NCBI RefSeq assembly: GCF_000010125.1
Contig: NC_007350.1
Coordinates: 558,001 to 622,000, forward strand
Direction of reading: 5' to 3'
DNA length: 64,000 nucleotides
Origin: Staphylococcus saprophyticus subsp. saprophyticus ATCC 15305 = NCTC 7292
Lineage (GTDB): Bacteria > Bacillota > Bacilli > Staphylococcales > Staphylococcaceae
Shown here piece after piece: positions 1 through 8,798 of the stretch; position 1 is the stretch's first letter, and every line of letters starts with the position of its first letter. A program made the position numbers and the translations under genes. The notes beneath the pieces are model-generated. The model was not told the origin of the DNA. It did not search any database and was given only the letters and a program-made list of their open reading frames with translations.

Positions 1-2
1 AA

Positions 3-632
3 ATTGAAGATGATATTGTGACTAAGGCAGTGATTGGTAATGATGACGTCGCTTCTTCCAAAGATATAGATGATCGCAGGGGGATTGCAGGAGAATTATT
101 AGTTTATAAAGCGGCTGGTGCGGCTGCAGACTTTGGTTATGATTTAGAAGAAGTTAGACGTATTGCGCAATTGGCAAACGATCAAACGCGTTCAATGGGT
201 ATTGGTTTGAGTCCATGTTATTTGCCGCAAACAGGTAAACCAAGCTTTGATTTAAAAGATAATGAGATGGAAATCGGTTTAGGTCATCACGGTGAACCTG
301 GTATTGAAAAAACAACAATTCGCACAGCTAAAGAAACGGTTCAAGTTATTATGCAAAATATTTTAAAAGAAGACATCTATCACGCTGAAGATGATGTTGT
401 TGTCTTAATCAATGGTTTGGGCGCCACTTCACAAATGGAACTTTATATTACCAATAAAGAAGTAGATGCAATTTTAAAAGATAATCATATCAACACATAC
501 CGAACATTTATAGGGAATTTCATTACTTCAATGGAAATGGGTGGATTTTCAATTACATTGATGAAAGTTGATGATACATTGAAGCGCTGTATAGATCATC
601 CTATAGATTGTCCAAATTTCAAAGTCATTTAG
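3..632 (+). CDS. dhaK: Dihydroxyacetone kinase K-subunit (DhaK family), 5' end outside window
   Basis: This is the C-terminal part (about 209 residues) of a DhaK-type ketose-binding kinase subunit. The frame is open through the left edge, and the GTG at 18 lies inside the conserved domain, so it is not a start. Family marks seen are RRGIAG, KAAGAAA, TRSMGIGLSPC and GLGHHGEPG; the last carries the His that in DhaK proteins holds the substrate carbonyl as a hemiaminal. DhaK binds the ketose and the partner DhaL brings the nucleotide. The dhaL ribosome site overlaps the stop codon, so the two are co-transcribed. No PTS-type DhaM is seen downstream; an rpiB-like gene follows instead. A four-carbon ketose is therefore a possible substrate (inference). 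The family call is firm, the substrate open. Confidence 0.9.
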   Translation: MEDDIVTKAVIGNDDVASSKDIDDRRGIAGELLVYKAAGAAADFGYDLEEVRRIAQLANDQTRSMGIGLSPCYLPQTGKPSFDLKDNEMEIGLGHHGEPGIEKTTIRTAKETVQVIMQNILKEDIYHAEDDVVVLINGLGATSQMELYITNKEVDAILKDNHINTYRTFIGNFITSMEMGGFSITLMKVDDTLKRCIDHPIDCPNFKVI

Positions 633-644
633 GAGGAGCGCATT

Positions 645-1277
645 ATGACATTAACAAATGAATCATTTAAAGCGTATATTTTAGCTTTAACCGAACTTTT
701 TGAAAATAAAAAAGACGAACTTTGCGAATTGGATAGAAAAATTGGTGACGGTGACCATGGCGTAACGATGGATATCGGTTATCAAGCTGTTAAAGAAACA
801 ATTCAAAATGAATTGGCAGACCAAGATGATATTTCAAAAATTAGTGTAGCAGTTGGTAAGCGTTTCTTAGATGCTGTCGGTTCATCTGTCGGACCATTGT
901 ACGCTTCTGGCTATTTAAAAGGTGCCGTTGCTGTTAAAAATGAGACATCTTTAGATGATGAAGGTCTCTATCAATATTGGATTGCTTTTTGTAAAGGAAT
1001 CCAGGATAGAGGTAAAGCTAAAATAGGCGATAAAACGATGATAGATACACTTGAACCTTTTTACAAATCATTAGAACATGCACAACAATCAGGGGAATCG
1101 TTTGCTGATGCATTTCAAGTAGCGTTAGGTGAAGCAAAACATGGTATGGAAAGTACTAAAGATATTGTATCGAATAAAGGAAGATCAAAACGTTTGGGAT
1201 ATCGTTCCCAAGGACATGTAGATCCTGGCGCAATGTCTGCCTATTTGATGCTAGATACATTTAAAGCATTTATATAA
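645..1277 (+). CDS. dhaL: Dihydroxyacetone kinase L-subunit (DhaL family)
   Basis: A 210-residue nucleotide-binding subunit of a two-part DhaK/DhaL kinase. The hallmark Mg/nucleotide-binding motif GDGDHG is at about residues 34-39, and the conserved VGSSVGPLY and DPGA segments follow, as in DhaL helical-barrel proteins. The length is normal for a free-standing DhaL. Its Shine-Dalgarno AGGAGG overlaps the dhaK stop, which gives tight coupling. In PTS-type systems DhaL holds ADP that is rephosphorylated by DhaM; in ATP-type systems the bound nucleotide exchanges freely. Since no DhaM gene follows, ATP use is the simpler guess, but one could lie elsewhere in the genome. Confidence 0.92.
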   Translation: MTLTNESFKAYILALTELFENKKDELCELDRKIGDGDHGVTMDIGYQAVKETIQNELADQDDISKISVAVGKRFLDAVGSSVGPLYASGYLKGAVAVKNETSLDDEGLYQYWIAFCKGIQDRGKAKIGDKTMIDTLEPFYKSLEHAQQSGESFADAFQVALGEAKHGMESTKDIVSNKGRSKRLGYRSQGHVDPGAMSAYLMLDTFKAFI

Positions 1278-1307
1278 GGTATGAAGAAAATTTAAGGAGG
1301 AATTTTA

Positions 1308-1754
1308 ATGAAAATAGCAATTGGTGCAGACCATAATGGATATGATTTAAAAGAAGCGGTCAAAGCGCATGTTGAGCATTTAGGACATGTAGTTGAAGAT
1401 TTTGGTTGTCATCAATGTGCTGAAACGGACTACCCTGATGTAGCGGCTGAAGTTGGAAAAAGCATTCAACAAGGTGAAAACGAACGCGGTATTTTGATTT
1501 GTGGTACGGGTATTGGTGTAGCAATTACTGCAAACAAAATAAAAGGCATACGTGCAGCATTAGCACACGATTATTATTCTGCAGAACGTGCACAATTAAG
1601 CAATAATGCACAGATTTTAACTATGGGGGCACAAATTATAGGTGTTGAAGTTGCTAAAAAAAATGTTGAAGCTTATCTTAATGTGAGTTGGGAAGGTGGT
1701 TCACAGCGCAAAGTTGATAAGATCGATAAAGTGGAAGAAAGTGAAAATAAGTAA
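1308..1754 (+). CDS. rpiB: RpiB/LacAB-family sugar-phosphate isomerase, third gene of the dha operon
   Basis: A 148-residue RpiB-family isomerase with the N-terminal IGADHNGYDLK segment, the catalytic-Cys motif ICGTGIG and the NKIKGIRAAL segment. RpiB proteins interconvert aldose and ketose phosphates. An unrelated RpiA for the ordinary pentose reaction is encoded at 46822, so this copy is probably specialised. In the erythritol and threitol pathways described in mycobacteria and Brucella, an RpiB homologue (EryI) isomerises erythrulose phosphate to erythrose 4-phosphate next to a DhaK-type erythrulose kinase; the same pairing is seen here. The start has a good AAGGAGG site. The C-terminal tail after about residue 130 is charged and likely flexible. 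A stem-loop terminator ends the operon. Confidence 0.88.
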   Translation: MKIAIGADHNGYDLKEAVKAHVEHLGHVVEDFGCHQCAETDYPDVAAEVGKSIQQGENERGILICGTGIGVAITANKIKGIRAALAHDYYSAERAQLSNNAQILTMGAQIIGVEVAKKNVEAYLNVSWEGGSQRKVDKIDKVEESENK

Positions 1755-1781
1755 AACATAACTGGATTAATAATATAAAGG

Positions 1782-1825
1782 CTAAGCATCCTATACTAGC
1801 GCTAAAAATAGGATGCTTAGTTTTT
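1782..1825 (+). terminator. Intrinsic terminator of the dhaKL-rpiB operon
   Basis: Perfect 13-bp stem (CTAAGCATCCTAT with its complement at 1808-1820), 13-base loop, followed by TTTTT. It lies 28 bases after the rpiB stop. Confidence 0.85.
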
Positions 1826-1963
1826 AATTTGTAGTTATGTGATAAACAAGACGTGGTTATATATAAGGTAAAGCAAAGACGTCGTAGTATTTCTATATGT
1901 TTGAAGAATTGTCACTGTAATTTTAAGATAATTGTCATATAATATGCTTGAGGAGGATTATCT

Positions 1964-2377
1964 ATGCGTAGAGTATTATATGCTTTTTTAATTTATACAG
2001 TTTTAGGCTTACTCAGTGGTTTCTATTATCGTGAATTGACGCTTGCACATCATTTCACTGGTGATACACAACTCGTTGTAGTACATACTCATACCCTTAT
2101 ATTAGGGATGTTTATGCATTTGATTTTATTGCCTGTTGTAAAAGTATTTAAACTAAGTAGTTATTATTTATTTAATTGGTTCTTTATTGTTTATAATATT
2201 GGCGTATTAACGACAATAGGTATGATGTTTACAAAAGGTACATACCAAGTCATTGGATTGACTGTGCCTGAATCTTTTGCGGGATATGCAGGTATAGGTC
2301 ATACGATTTTAACTGCTGGCTTTATACTATTATTCTTCTTATTAAGAAATGCAATAGTGAAAGACCCAAGGGATTAA
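1964..2377 (+). CDS. DUF2871-family small membrane protein
   Basis: A 137-residue protein with about four hydrophobic helices and a GAGGAGG ribosome site upstream. It matches the DUF2871 family by memory; no function is established. A histidine cluster, VVVHTHTLILGMFMHL (about residues 37-52), sits at the start of the second helix and resembles the haem- or copper-binding H-x-H patterns of small oxidase-like membrane proteins. A further His occurs in IGHTILTAG in the last helix. It is a lone gene with its own terminator. Metal or haem binding is only an inference from the histidine pattern. Confidence 0.75.
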   Translation: MRRVLYAFLIYTVLGLLSGFYYRELTLAHHFTGDTQLVVVHTHTLILGMFMHLILLPVVKVFKLSSYYLFNWFFIVYNIGVLTTIGMMFTKGTYQVIGLTVPESFAGYAGIGHTILTAGFILLFFLLRNAIVKDPRD

Positions 2378-2380
2378 TTA

Positions 2381-2430
2381 AAAAGCTGCTAACAATGCGT
2401 AAACCATTGTTGGCAGCTTTTGCTTTTTTA
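2381..2430 (+). terminator. Intrinsic terminator after the DUF2871 gene
   Basis: A 17-bp stem (left arm 2381-2397, right arm 2404-2420) with one G-T wobble, followed by a T-rich run. It begins three bases after the stop codon. Confidence 0.85.
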
Positions 2431-2481
2431 TAAATAATTTTTATCTACAGTACTAGTAAAAATGAAACGAGATGTACTATA

Positions 2482-3399
2482 TTATTTTTTTGATTTTAAT
2501 GCTTTATAAAAAATATCACGTTGTTTTTCTAAAGAAATAGGGTCATTATACTGTGTTTCTGTAACATCAAATTTAATCACCTGATTATCTTTAACTGCTA
2601 GTAGATTATTCCAATAATTAGTGTTTTCGAACGGTGCAGGTTGATCACCATTTGTCGCAATAACTGCAAAATCGCCTATATAATCTTTGAAATTTTCAGG
2701 ATTAATAGGTGTGGCAAATTTGTCTTGAGTTGCTTTTTCTAGCGCTTTAGGTTGCTTCATACCATAACCATCATATAAGATTTCTGTGCCTCTACCTAAA
2801 TGATCACTAAATGCCATAGTACCTTTTGGAGTTTGTTGCAATACTGACACAGTCTTGCCTTTAATTAATGGTGACAATTCTTTTTTATCGTCGGCCATTT
2901 GTTTATCCCAGTCTTTAATCCATTGTTTAGCTTTCGACTCTTCATTGACTAAAGCGGCAAGTTTTTTTGCATGGTCTTTATAAGTAGATTTTTCTGAATC
3001 AAAAGCTACGGTTGGAGCAATTTTCTGTAATTTTTTAATATTTTTATCTTGTATTGTCGTTACGATAAGGTCCGGTTTTTGTTTAGTAACTTGTTCAACA
3101 CTGGTATTATCAATACGCTTAATGCCTTTTGTAGCATCATTTAATACTTTGTTTTTCTCTACAAATTCTGGTACGGCAATCGGCTTATGGCCAAATTTTA
3201 CCAATGCGCCGATATAAGTTGGGTGTAAAACAGCAATTCTTTTAGGGTTTTTAGGAATTTTAACTTCTTTAGCTGTATCATCCTTAAAAGATTTTTCAGT
3301 GGATTTATTTTCACTATCGTTCTTTTTACTTGAATCTTGTGTGCTGCAAGCGCCTACAAATAATGTCAAACAAATTAAAATTAATAACAATTTCTTCAC
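2482..3399 (-). CDS. Iron-siderophore ABC transporter substrate-binding lipoprotein (FhuD2/FeuA type)
   Basis: A 305-residue exported lipoprotein. It has an N-terminal signal with lipobox FVGAC (Cys18), a Lys/Ser-rich linker, then a class III solute-binding fold: IPKNPKRIAVLHPTYIGAL near the start, PDLIVTT in the middle and NYWNNLLAVK near the end. These resemble staphylococcal FhuD2, which binds hydroxamate siderophores. The start is GTG with AGGAG upstream. No permease or ATPase is adjacent, as with orphan FhuD proteins that share a FhuBG permease and FhuC. It is divergent from iruO, with a Fur box between, so iron repression of both is likely. The exact siderophore is not predictable. Confidence 0.88.
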   Translation of the reverse strand: MKKLLLILICLTLFVGACSTQDSSKKNDSENKSTEKSFKDDTAKEVKIPKNPKRIAVLHPTYIGALVKFGHKPIAVPEFVEKNKVLNDATKGIKRIDNTSVEQVTKQKPDLIVTTIQDKNIKKLQKIAPTVAFDSEKSTYKDHAKKLAALVNEESKAKQWIKDWDKQMADDKKELSPLIKGKTVSVLQQTPKGTMAFSDHLGRGTEILYDGYGMKQPKALEKATQDKFATPINPENFKDYIGDFAVIATNGDQPAPFENTNYWNNLLAVKDNQVIKFDVTETQYNDPISLEKQRDIFYKALKSKK

Positions 3400-3448
3400 A
3401 GATTAACAGCTCCTAAATTTTAAGAATTTTGAAAATTAAAAGGTTTTC

Positions 3449-3467
3449 ATTGATAATCGTTATCAAT
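3449..3467. promoter_or_regulatory. Fur box shared by the siderophore-binding protein and iruO
   Basis: The 19-mer ATTGATAATCGTTATCAAT is a perfect inverted repeat (8-bp arms, 3-bp spacer). Its core TGATAATCGTTATCA fits the Fur 7-1-7 consensus with one change. It lies 50 bases before each of the two divergent start codons. Confidence 0.9.
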
Positions 3468-3498
3468 TATAGCATAATGTAGGAAAGACACAAGCTGA

Positions 3499-4548
<1,050 letters not shown>

Positions 4549-4573
4549 CTTACAGCACATGATGCTTTTTAAA

Positions 4574-4604
4574 CGACAGCGGAAAAACCGTTGTCGATTT
4601 TTTT
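4574..4604 (+). terminator. Intrinsic terminator after iruO
   Basis: Stem CGACAGCGG / CCGTTGTCG (one G-T pair), AAAAA loop, then ATTTTTTT. Confidence 0.88.
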
Positions 4605-4698
4605 ATACAAAAATCATTATTTATATGAAGGATAGTTTGAGAATTATTACGGACTATATCATAATATAGAAAACATAAGTTATAGGAGATGTGGCACG

Positions 4699-5100
4699 AT
4701 GATAGAGATAAAGCATGAAGCACCTAGTGTAGTTGATTATAGAAATTTGCGAAAAGTAGCAGGGTTAAGTGAGAAATCACAAAAAGCTGCGGAAAAGGGC
4801 ATTAGCAATGCATGTTTTAATGTGACCATATATCATGGAACAGACTTGATAGGTATGGGACGTGTCATAGGTGATGGTGGTACAGCATTTCAAATTATTG
4901 ATATTGCTGTAAACCCTGAGTTTCAAGGACAAGGTTATGGTAAAACGATTATGTCGCATATCATGTCATATGTAGAAAATGAAGCTGAAGAAGGTACTTA
5001 TGTTAGTTTAATGGCTGATTATCCAGCAGATCAATTATACGCACAATATGGATTTATCACTACAGAACCTCATTCTTGTGGTATGTATATCAAATTTTAA
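4699..5100 (+). CDS. GNAT-family N-acetyltransferase
   Basis: A 133-residue single-domain acetyltransferase. The acetyl-CoA pyrophosphate loop is visible as VNPEFQGQGYGKTIM (about residues 74-88), with the C-terminal YAQYGF segment usual for the fold. The ATG is preceded by AGGAGATG. It is monocistronic between iruO and a terminator shared with glcP. GNAT substrates (amines, antibiotics, protein N-termini) cannot be told from this sequence. Confidence 0.85.
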   Translation: MIEIKHEAPSVVDYRNLRKVAGLSEKSQKAAEKGISNACFNVTIYHGTDLIGMGRVIGDGGTAFQIIDIAVNPEFQGQGYGKTIMSHIMSYVENEAEEGTYVSLMADYPADQLYAQYGFITTEPHSCGMYIKF

Positions 5101-5118
5101 GCATAGTATGGCAATAAA

Positions 5119-5152
5119 AAAGGGTGAGTCGCATTATGGCGATTCACCCTTA
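5119..5152 (-). terminator. Terminator between the GNAT gene and glcP (minus-strand T-tract)
   Basis: Stem AGGGTGAGTCGC / GCGATTCACCCT with one wobble. The T-run lies on the minus-strand side (A-run at 5115-5120 of the plus strand), so it chiefly ends glcP. It may also stop the convergent acetyltransferase gene. Confidence 0.8.
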
Positions 5153-5170
5153 TGTGTGTCAGTTTATAAA

Positions 5171-6535
5171 TTATTTTGATTCATGAATATTTGCATCTGT
5201 GGCATTTGTTCTAGAACGTAAATCAGCTTCAATTTCTTCTAAACTACGACCACGTGTTTCAGGTAAGTATTTGATGACAAATATTAGTGCACAAATCCCG
5301 ATCACTGCAAAAATTAAAAATACTTGTTCTACAGGTAAGACTTCAGTCAATATTGGGAAGAATTGAGCAACTAATAAACTTCCGATTGACAATACTAATG
5401 CTGCGGCACCCGTTGCGGCACCACGTGCACGCATAGGGAATAACTCTGGTAACATTACCCATAATACAGGTCCCCAAGTAAAACCAAAGAATATAATGAA
5501 TAACGTTAAACAAGCCACGATAATCCAAGCAGAAGATTGAATACCAATTGTCCAAATTAATACGGCCATAATAAGTAATGAAGCAACCATGCCAATATTA
5601 CCAATGACTAATAAGCGTTTACGATCAATTTTATCAATAATCATAATTGCAACAATCGTAATGATAACGTTCACAGTACCAATACCAACAGTACCTAAAA
5701 TAGAAGTAGCATCGCCTAATCCTGCTTTACTAAAGATAGAAGGTGCATAATATATAATGGCGTTAATACCGATAATCTGTTGTAGCAAAGCAAATATACA
5801 ACCAATAATCAGTGTTGGACGTAACCATGGTGATTTTAAAACATTCCATGTACTTTCAGAGATACTATTAATTTCTTTCATATCTGCGATTTCTTTATCG
5901 ATTTCGCTGTCTTTAAATGTTAATTTCATAACATCACGTGCTGCTTTTTCACTTCTATGTTCAAGTAACCATCTAGGACTTTCAGGCATAAATGCGACAC
6001 CAATTAATAAAATAAGTGACGGTACAACTGCAAGACCTAACATCCATCTCCAACCTTCGATAGGTGTGAAAGCATAGTTGATTAAATATGAAGATAAGAT
6101 ACCAATCGTAATCATTAATTGGTTTAAAGAACTTAAAGAACCACGTTGTTCCGTAGGTGCCATTTCAGATAAATAAACTGGAACAATGGCAGTAGAGCCA
6201 CCAACAGCCAATCCGATAACTAAACGACCTATAACTAATACGGGCATTGAAGGTGCTAATGCTAAGATAAGTGCACCAACAATATAAACAATAGCTATCA
6301 CAAATACCACACGTCTACGGCCAAGTCTGTCAGATAATGGCCCACTTGCACCAGAACCAAAGATGGCACCGACAAGCATAGATGCAACAACCAATCCTTC
6401 TGTAACACTATTCAATGGTATATCATCTTTTATAAATAATAGAGCACCCGATATTACTCCCATGTCGTAACCATAGAGTAAACCTCCCAATGCACCAAGG
6501 AAAAAGATGAGTTTTTTATCTACTTTAATTCCCAT
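5171..6535 (-). CDS. glcP: GlcP-like glucose:H+ symporter (MFS sugar porter)
   Basis: A 454-residue sugar porter with 12 membrane spans and the full signature set: GALGGLLYGYDMGVISGALLF in TM1, the loop motif DRLGRRR, PESPRWLLE at mid-loop, QQIIGINAIIYY in TM7, WGPVLWVMLPELFP in TM10 and LPETRGRSLEE at the C-terminus. It closely resembles as I recall it the S. epidermidis glucose-specific H+ symporter GlcP. The start is set at ATG 6535 because CAGGAGGG lies just before it; a longer frame to 6565 lacks such a site. A good cre site lies 33 bases upstream, so CcpA control is likely. It is monocistronic. Confidence 0.92.
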   Translation of the reverse strand: MGIKVDKKLIFFLGALGGLLYGYDMGVISGALLFIKDDIPLNSVTEGLVVASMLVGAIFGSGASGPLSDRLGRRRVVFVIAIVYIVGALILALAPSMPVLVIGRLVIGLAVGGSTAIVPVYLSEMAPTEQRGSLSSLNQLMITIGILSSYLINYAFTPIEGWRWMLGLAVVPSLILLIGVAFMPESPRWLLEHRSEKAARDVMKLTFKDSEIDKEIADMKEINSISESTWNVLKSPWLRPTLIIGCIFALLQQIIGINAIIYYAPSIFSKAGLGDATSILGTVGIGTVNVIITIVAIMIIDKIDRKRLLVIGNIGMVASLLIMAVLIWTIGIQSSAWIIVACLTLFIIFFGFTWGPVLWVMLPELFPMRARGAATGAAALVLSIGSLLVAQFFPILTEVLPVEQVFLIFAVIGICALIFVIKYLPETRGRSLEEIEADLRSRTNATDANIHESK

Positions 6536-6567
6536 AAAAACCCTCCTGATAAGTTTCGATATCAATA

Positions 6568-6582
6568 AGTATACGCTTTCAT
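6568..6582 (-). promoter_or_regulatory. cre (CcpA) site upstream of glcP
   Basis: On the minus strand ATGAAAGCGTATACT fits the catabolite-response consensus WTGNAANCGNWNNCW at every fixed position. It lies just upstream of the glcP ribosome site. Confidence 0.7.
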
Positions 6583-6689
6583 ATTTTGGTTGTAAATATT
6601 AAAATATAAGATTTTTATTTATTCATATCTATTTATATTAGATATCATTTTATTCATATACGAATAAAAAAGGGACGCGTTTAAATCGA

Positions 6690-6740
6690 TAAAAAAATAA
6701 ACCTTAATTTCCTTTTTAAAAGAAAATTAAGGTTTATTTT
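6690..6740 (-). terminator. Terminator of the YhdH/YhfP-type reductase gene
   Basis: A long A/T-rich hairpin: AAAATAAACCTTAATTT pairs with the AAATTAAGGTTTATTTT region around a short loop at about 6711-6720. The minus-strand T-run follows at 6690-6697. Confidence 0.8.
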
Positions 6741-6775
6741 AAGGATTAAGGATTAAGGATTAAGGATTAAGCATT
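6741..6775. repeat. Heptanucleotide tandem repeat (AAGGATT)x4 plus one variant copy
   Basis: Four exact AAGGATT copies at 6741-6768, then AAGCATT at 6769-6775. The array runs from just beyond the terminator hairpin into the 3' end of the reductase gene; the minus-strand stop TAA (6767-6769) lies at the junction of the last two copies. Copy number may vary by slippage without changing the protein. Confidence 0.95.
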
Positions 6776-7756
6776 AAAATCAATGACGATTCTACCTGAA
6801 TTATTATCTTCAAGTACTTGTTTAATATTATCTTCAATATCATTAAAGTGGATTACTTTTTTAATATCATGTAAGTTATCTGGTTTTAAATCTTTAGCTA
6901 AACGGCGCCAGATATGTTTGCGTTGTCTCATTTCAGTATAAACTGAATCAATACCTATAATACTTACGCCTCTCAAGATAAATGGAAATACTGAGCTATC
7001 AAATTTTGCACCTGCTGTCATACCAATAACAGCAACCATACCATTGTAATCCAATTGTTTCACGATTTGTGATAAACTCTCTCCGCCAACTGGGTCAATG
7101 ACACCTTGCCAAGTTCGTTTGCCAAGTGCTTTTTGATCGCTATTAGCAATGCGGGAAATAACTTCTTTAGCTCCAAGCGTTTTTAGTTTGTCCTCTGCAC
7201 CTTTTTTGCCAGTACTAGCAATAACATCAAATCCAATTGAATCTAACATCATAATCGCTAATGTACCAACACCTCCGGTAGCACCACGTACGAGTATATC
7301 TTTCTTTTCGATAGAAAGTCCGTTATGTTCTAACTTTTCAATAGCTAATCCAGCTGTATATCCAGCTGTACCATAAATCATTGCTTCTTCTAATGTTAAA
7401 TCCTTTGGTAATGGTACAATCCATTCTTCTTTAACACGTGCATATTCACTAAAACCACCAAAATGGCTAGTCCCTAAGTCATAACCCGTAACGATGACTT
7501 CATCGCCTTTTTCGAAAGCATGTGTATCTGAATGTTCTACAACACCAGCTAAATCAATACCTGGAATCATTGGATAAGAAGAAACAATTTTTGAATTTTC
7601 TACTGTAGCAAGCGCATCTTTATAATTGATTCCAGAATATTTTACTTTAATAAGTACATCGCCTTCTGGTAGAGCATCTACTGAAATATCTTTATATTGA
7701 TTCACGACTTTGCCGTCTTGTTCATCGACTACAAAGGCTTTGAATGTGTTAGTCAT
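6767..7756 (-). CDS. YhdH/YhfP-family NADPH-dependent oxidoreductase (MDR, zinc-free)
   Basis: A 329-residue medium-chain reductase of the AcuI/YhdH/YhfP group. GINYKDALA (about residues 43-51), PGIDLAGVV and the NADPH-binding GATGGVGTLA are all visible; no structural or catalytic zinc cysteines are present. Members reduce acrylyl-CoA or quinone-like enones with NADPH. AGGGAGTG precedes the ATG. The gene stands alone between its terminator and a divergent acetyltransferase, so context adds nothing on substrate. The 3' end merges with a 7-bp repeat array. Confidence 0.88.
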   Translation of the reverse strand: MTNTFKAFVVDEQDGKVVNQYKDISVDALPEGDVLIKVKYSGINYKDALATVENSKIVSSYPMIPGIDLAGVVEHSDTHAFEKGDEVIVTGYDLGTSHFGGFSEYARVKEEWIVPLPKDLTLEEAMIYGTAGYTAGLAIEKLEHNGLSIEKKDILVRGATGGVGTLAIMMLDSIGFDVIASTGKKGAEDKLKTLGAKEVISRIANSDQKALGKRTWQGVIDPVGGESLSQIVKQLDYNGMVAVIGMTAGAKFDSSVFPFILRGVSIIGIDSVYTEMRQRKHIWRRLAKDLKPDNLHDIKKVIHFNDIEDNIKQVLEDNNSGRIVIDFNA

Positions 7757-8028
7757 TACTGAATGGCACTCCCTTATGTATAAAAATTACGAACAATTAA
7801 AAAACAAGACCTACTTTATCATGTAATTGAATATTACACAATAAGCCAAACCTAGAGTATTTATAAGAAAGCGTTTTAATTTAAAAAAACTTTTAAATTA
7901 CATAAAATTCGTAGATTTATTCTATATAGAGTGAATAAGTTAGAACTGAGTCAGGTGCTTTTTAAAATAGTAACCTGTCTTCGACTTTAGTATAATGACA
8001 ATAAAATATAATGTGGGGTGAAAGCGGA

Positions 8029-8547
8029 ATGGATCAATCTATAGAAATGGTTAAACTAGATGAAGTTAAAGTATTAAGAGAATTAAGTATCACTACGTTT
8101 AGGACGACGTTTGAGCATGGTGAATATACAGATGAAGATTTCGACGCATACTTTGATGAGGCTTATGCAAAAGATCAATTACTACAAGAGTTAAAAGATG
8201 ACAATTCATTCATTTATTTCTATAAGGAAAATCGTGACATTGTTGGATATTTTAAATTAAACATTAATGAAGCACAAACTGAACCAAAGGGGGATGCGTA
8301 TCTTGAGATTCAACGTATCTACTTTTTACCACATGCCCAAGGTGGTGGGCGGGGCAAACAAGTAATTGAGTTTGCCACTGCGAAAGCGCGTGAATTAAAT
8401 AAAAAGAAAATATGGTTAGGCGTGTGGGAACATAATGCACAGGCTTTTAATTTTTATAAAAAGCAAGGATTGTCGGTGACAGGTGAACATCAATTTTATA
8501 CAGGGAATGTTGTAGATACCGACTTGATAATGGAGAGAGACATCTGA
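8029..8547 (+). CDS. GNAT N-acetyltransferase, PaiA-like (polyamine acetyltransferase type)
   Basis: A 172-residue GNAT protein. LEIQRIYFLPHAQGGGRGKQVIE holds the acetyl-CoA-binding motif, and KKIWLGVWEHNAQAFNFYKKQG matches as I recall the PaiA spermidine/spermine acetyltransferase of Bacillus, as does the C-terminal TDLIM. A start at 8011 is possible, but GGGGTGA falls within that extension, so ATG 8029 is chosen. It is divergent from the reductase gene. A polyamine substrate is likely from family similarity, not proven. Confidence 0.82.
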   Translation: MDQSIEMVKLDEVKVLRELSITTFRTTFEHGEYTDEDFDAYFDEAYAKDQLLQELKDDNSFIYFYKENRDIVGYFKLNINEAQTEPKGDAYLEIQRIYFLPHAQGGGRGKQVIEFATAKARELNKKKIWLGVWEHNAQAFNFYKKQGLSVTGEHQFYTGNVVDTDLIMERDI

Positions 8548-8798
8548 CCTAGGTATGTTAATTTAACATGTGTAATGATTTAAATTGTCGAAGATGTGTA
8601 ATCTATCAATATAAACTTAAAAATTGTTTTGATTTTGTTAAATTTATATTTTCTTTTGAAAAAATTTTGATGAAAGATGTTTATTTTTGAATTTATAGTG
8701 AATAACATAATAATTCTCATCAACCCTAAATGATAGCGTGATACATACTAAGTAACCTTTGTGTCATGAGTATTATAAATTCAAGGAGGTTTTCATAT

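Noticed and set aside
18..20. GTG as start of the first gene
   Set aside because: It lies inside the conserved DhaK domain and the frame is open to the left edge; the gene starts outside the window.
3425..3437. CodY-like AATTTTGAAAATT
   Set aside because: It lacks the two central bases of the CodY consensus AATTTTCWGAAAATT; such A/T-rich dyads are common here.
6741..6775. Short repeat array as a CRISPR
   Set aside because: Units are 7 bases with no spacers; a plain tandem repeat.
7866..7882. cre-like AGAAAGCGTTTTAA near the reductase and acetyltransferase genes
   Set aside because: It misses two fixed positions (T and C) of the consensus in either reading; too weak to list.
8700..8730. Fur-like sequence before the lipoprotein gene
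   Set aside because: Only a partial half-site; no 7-1-7 dyad.
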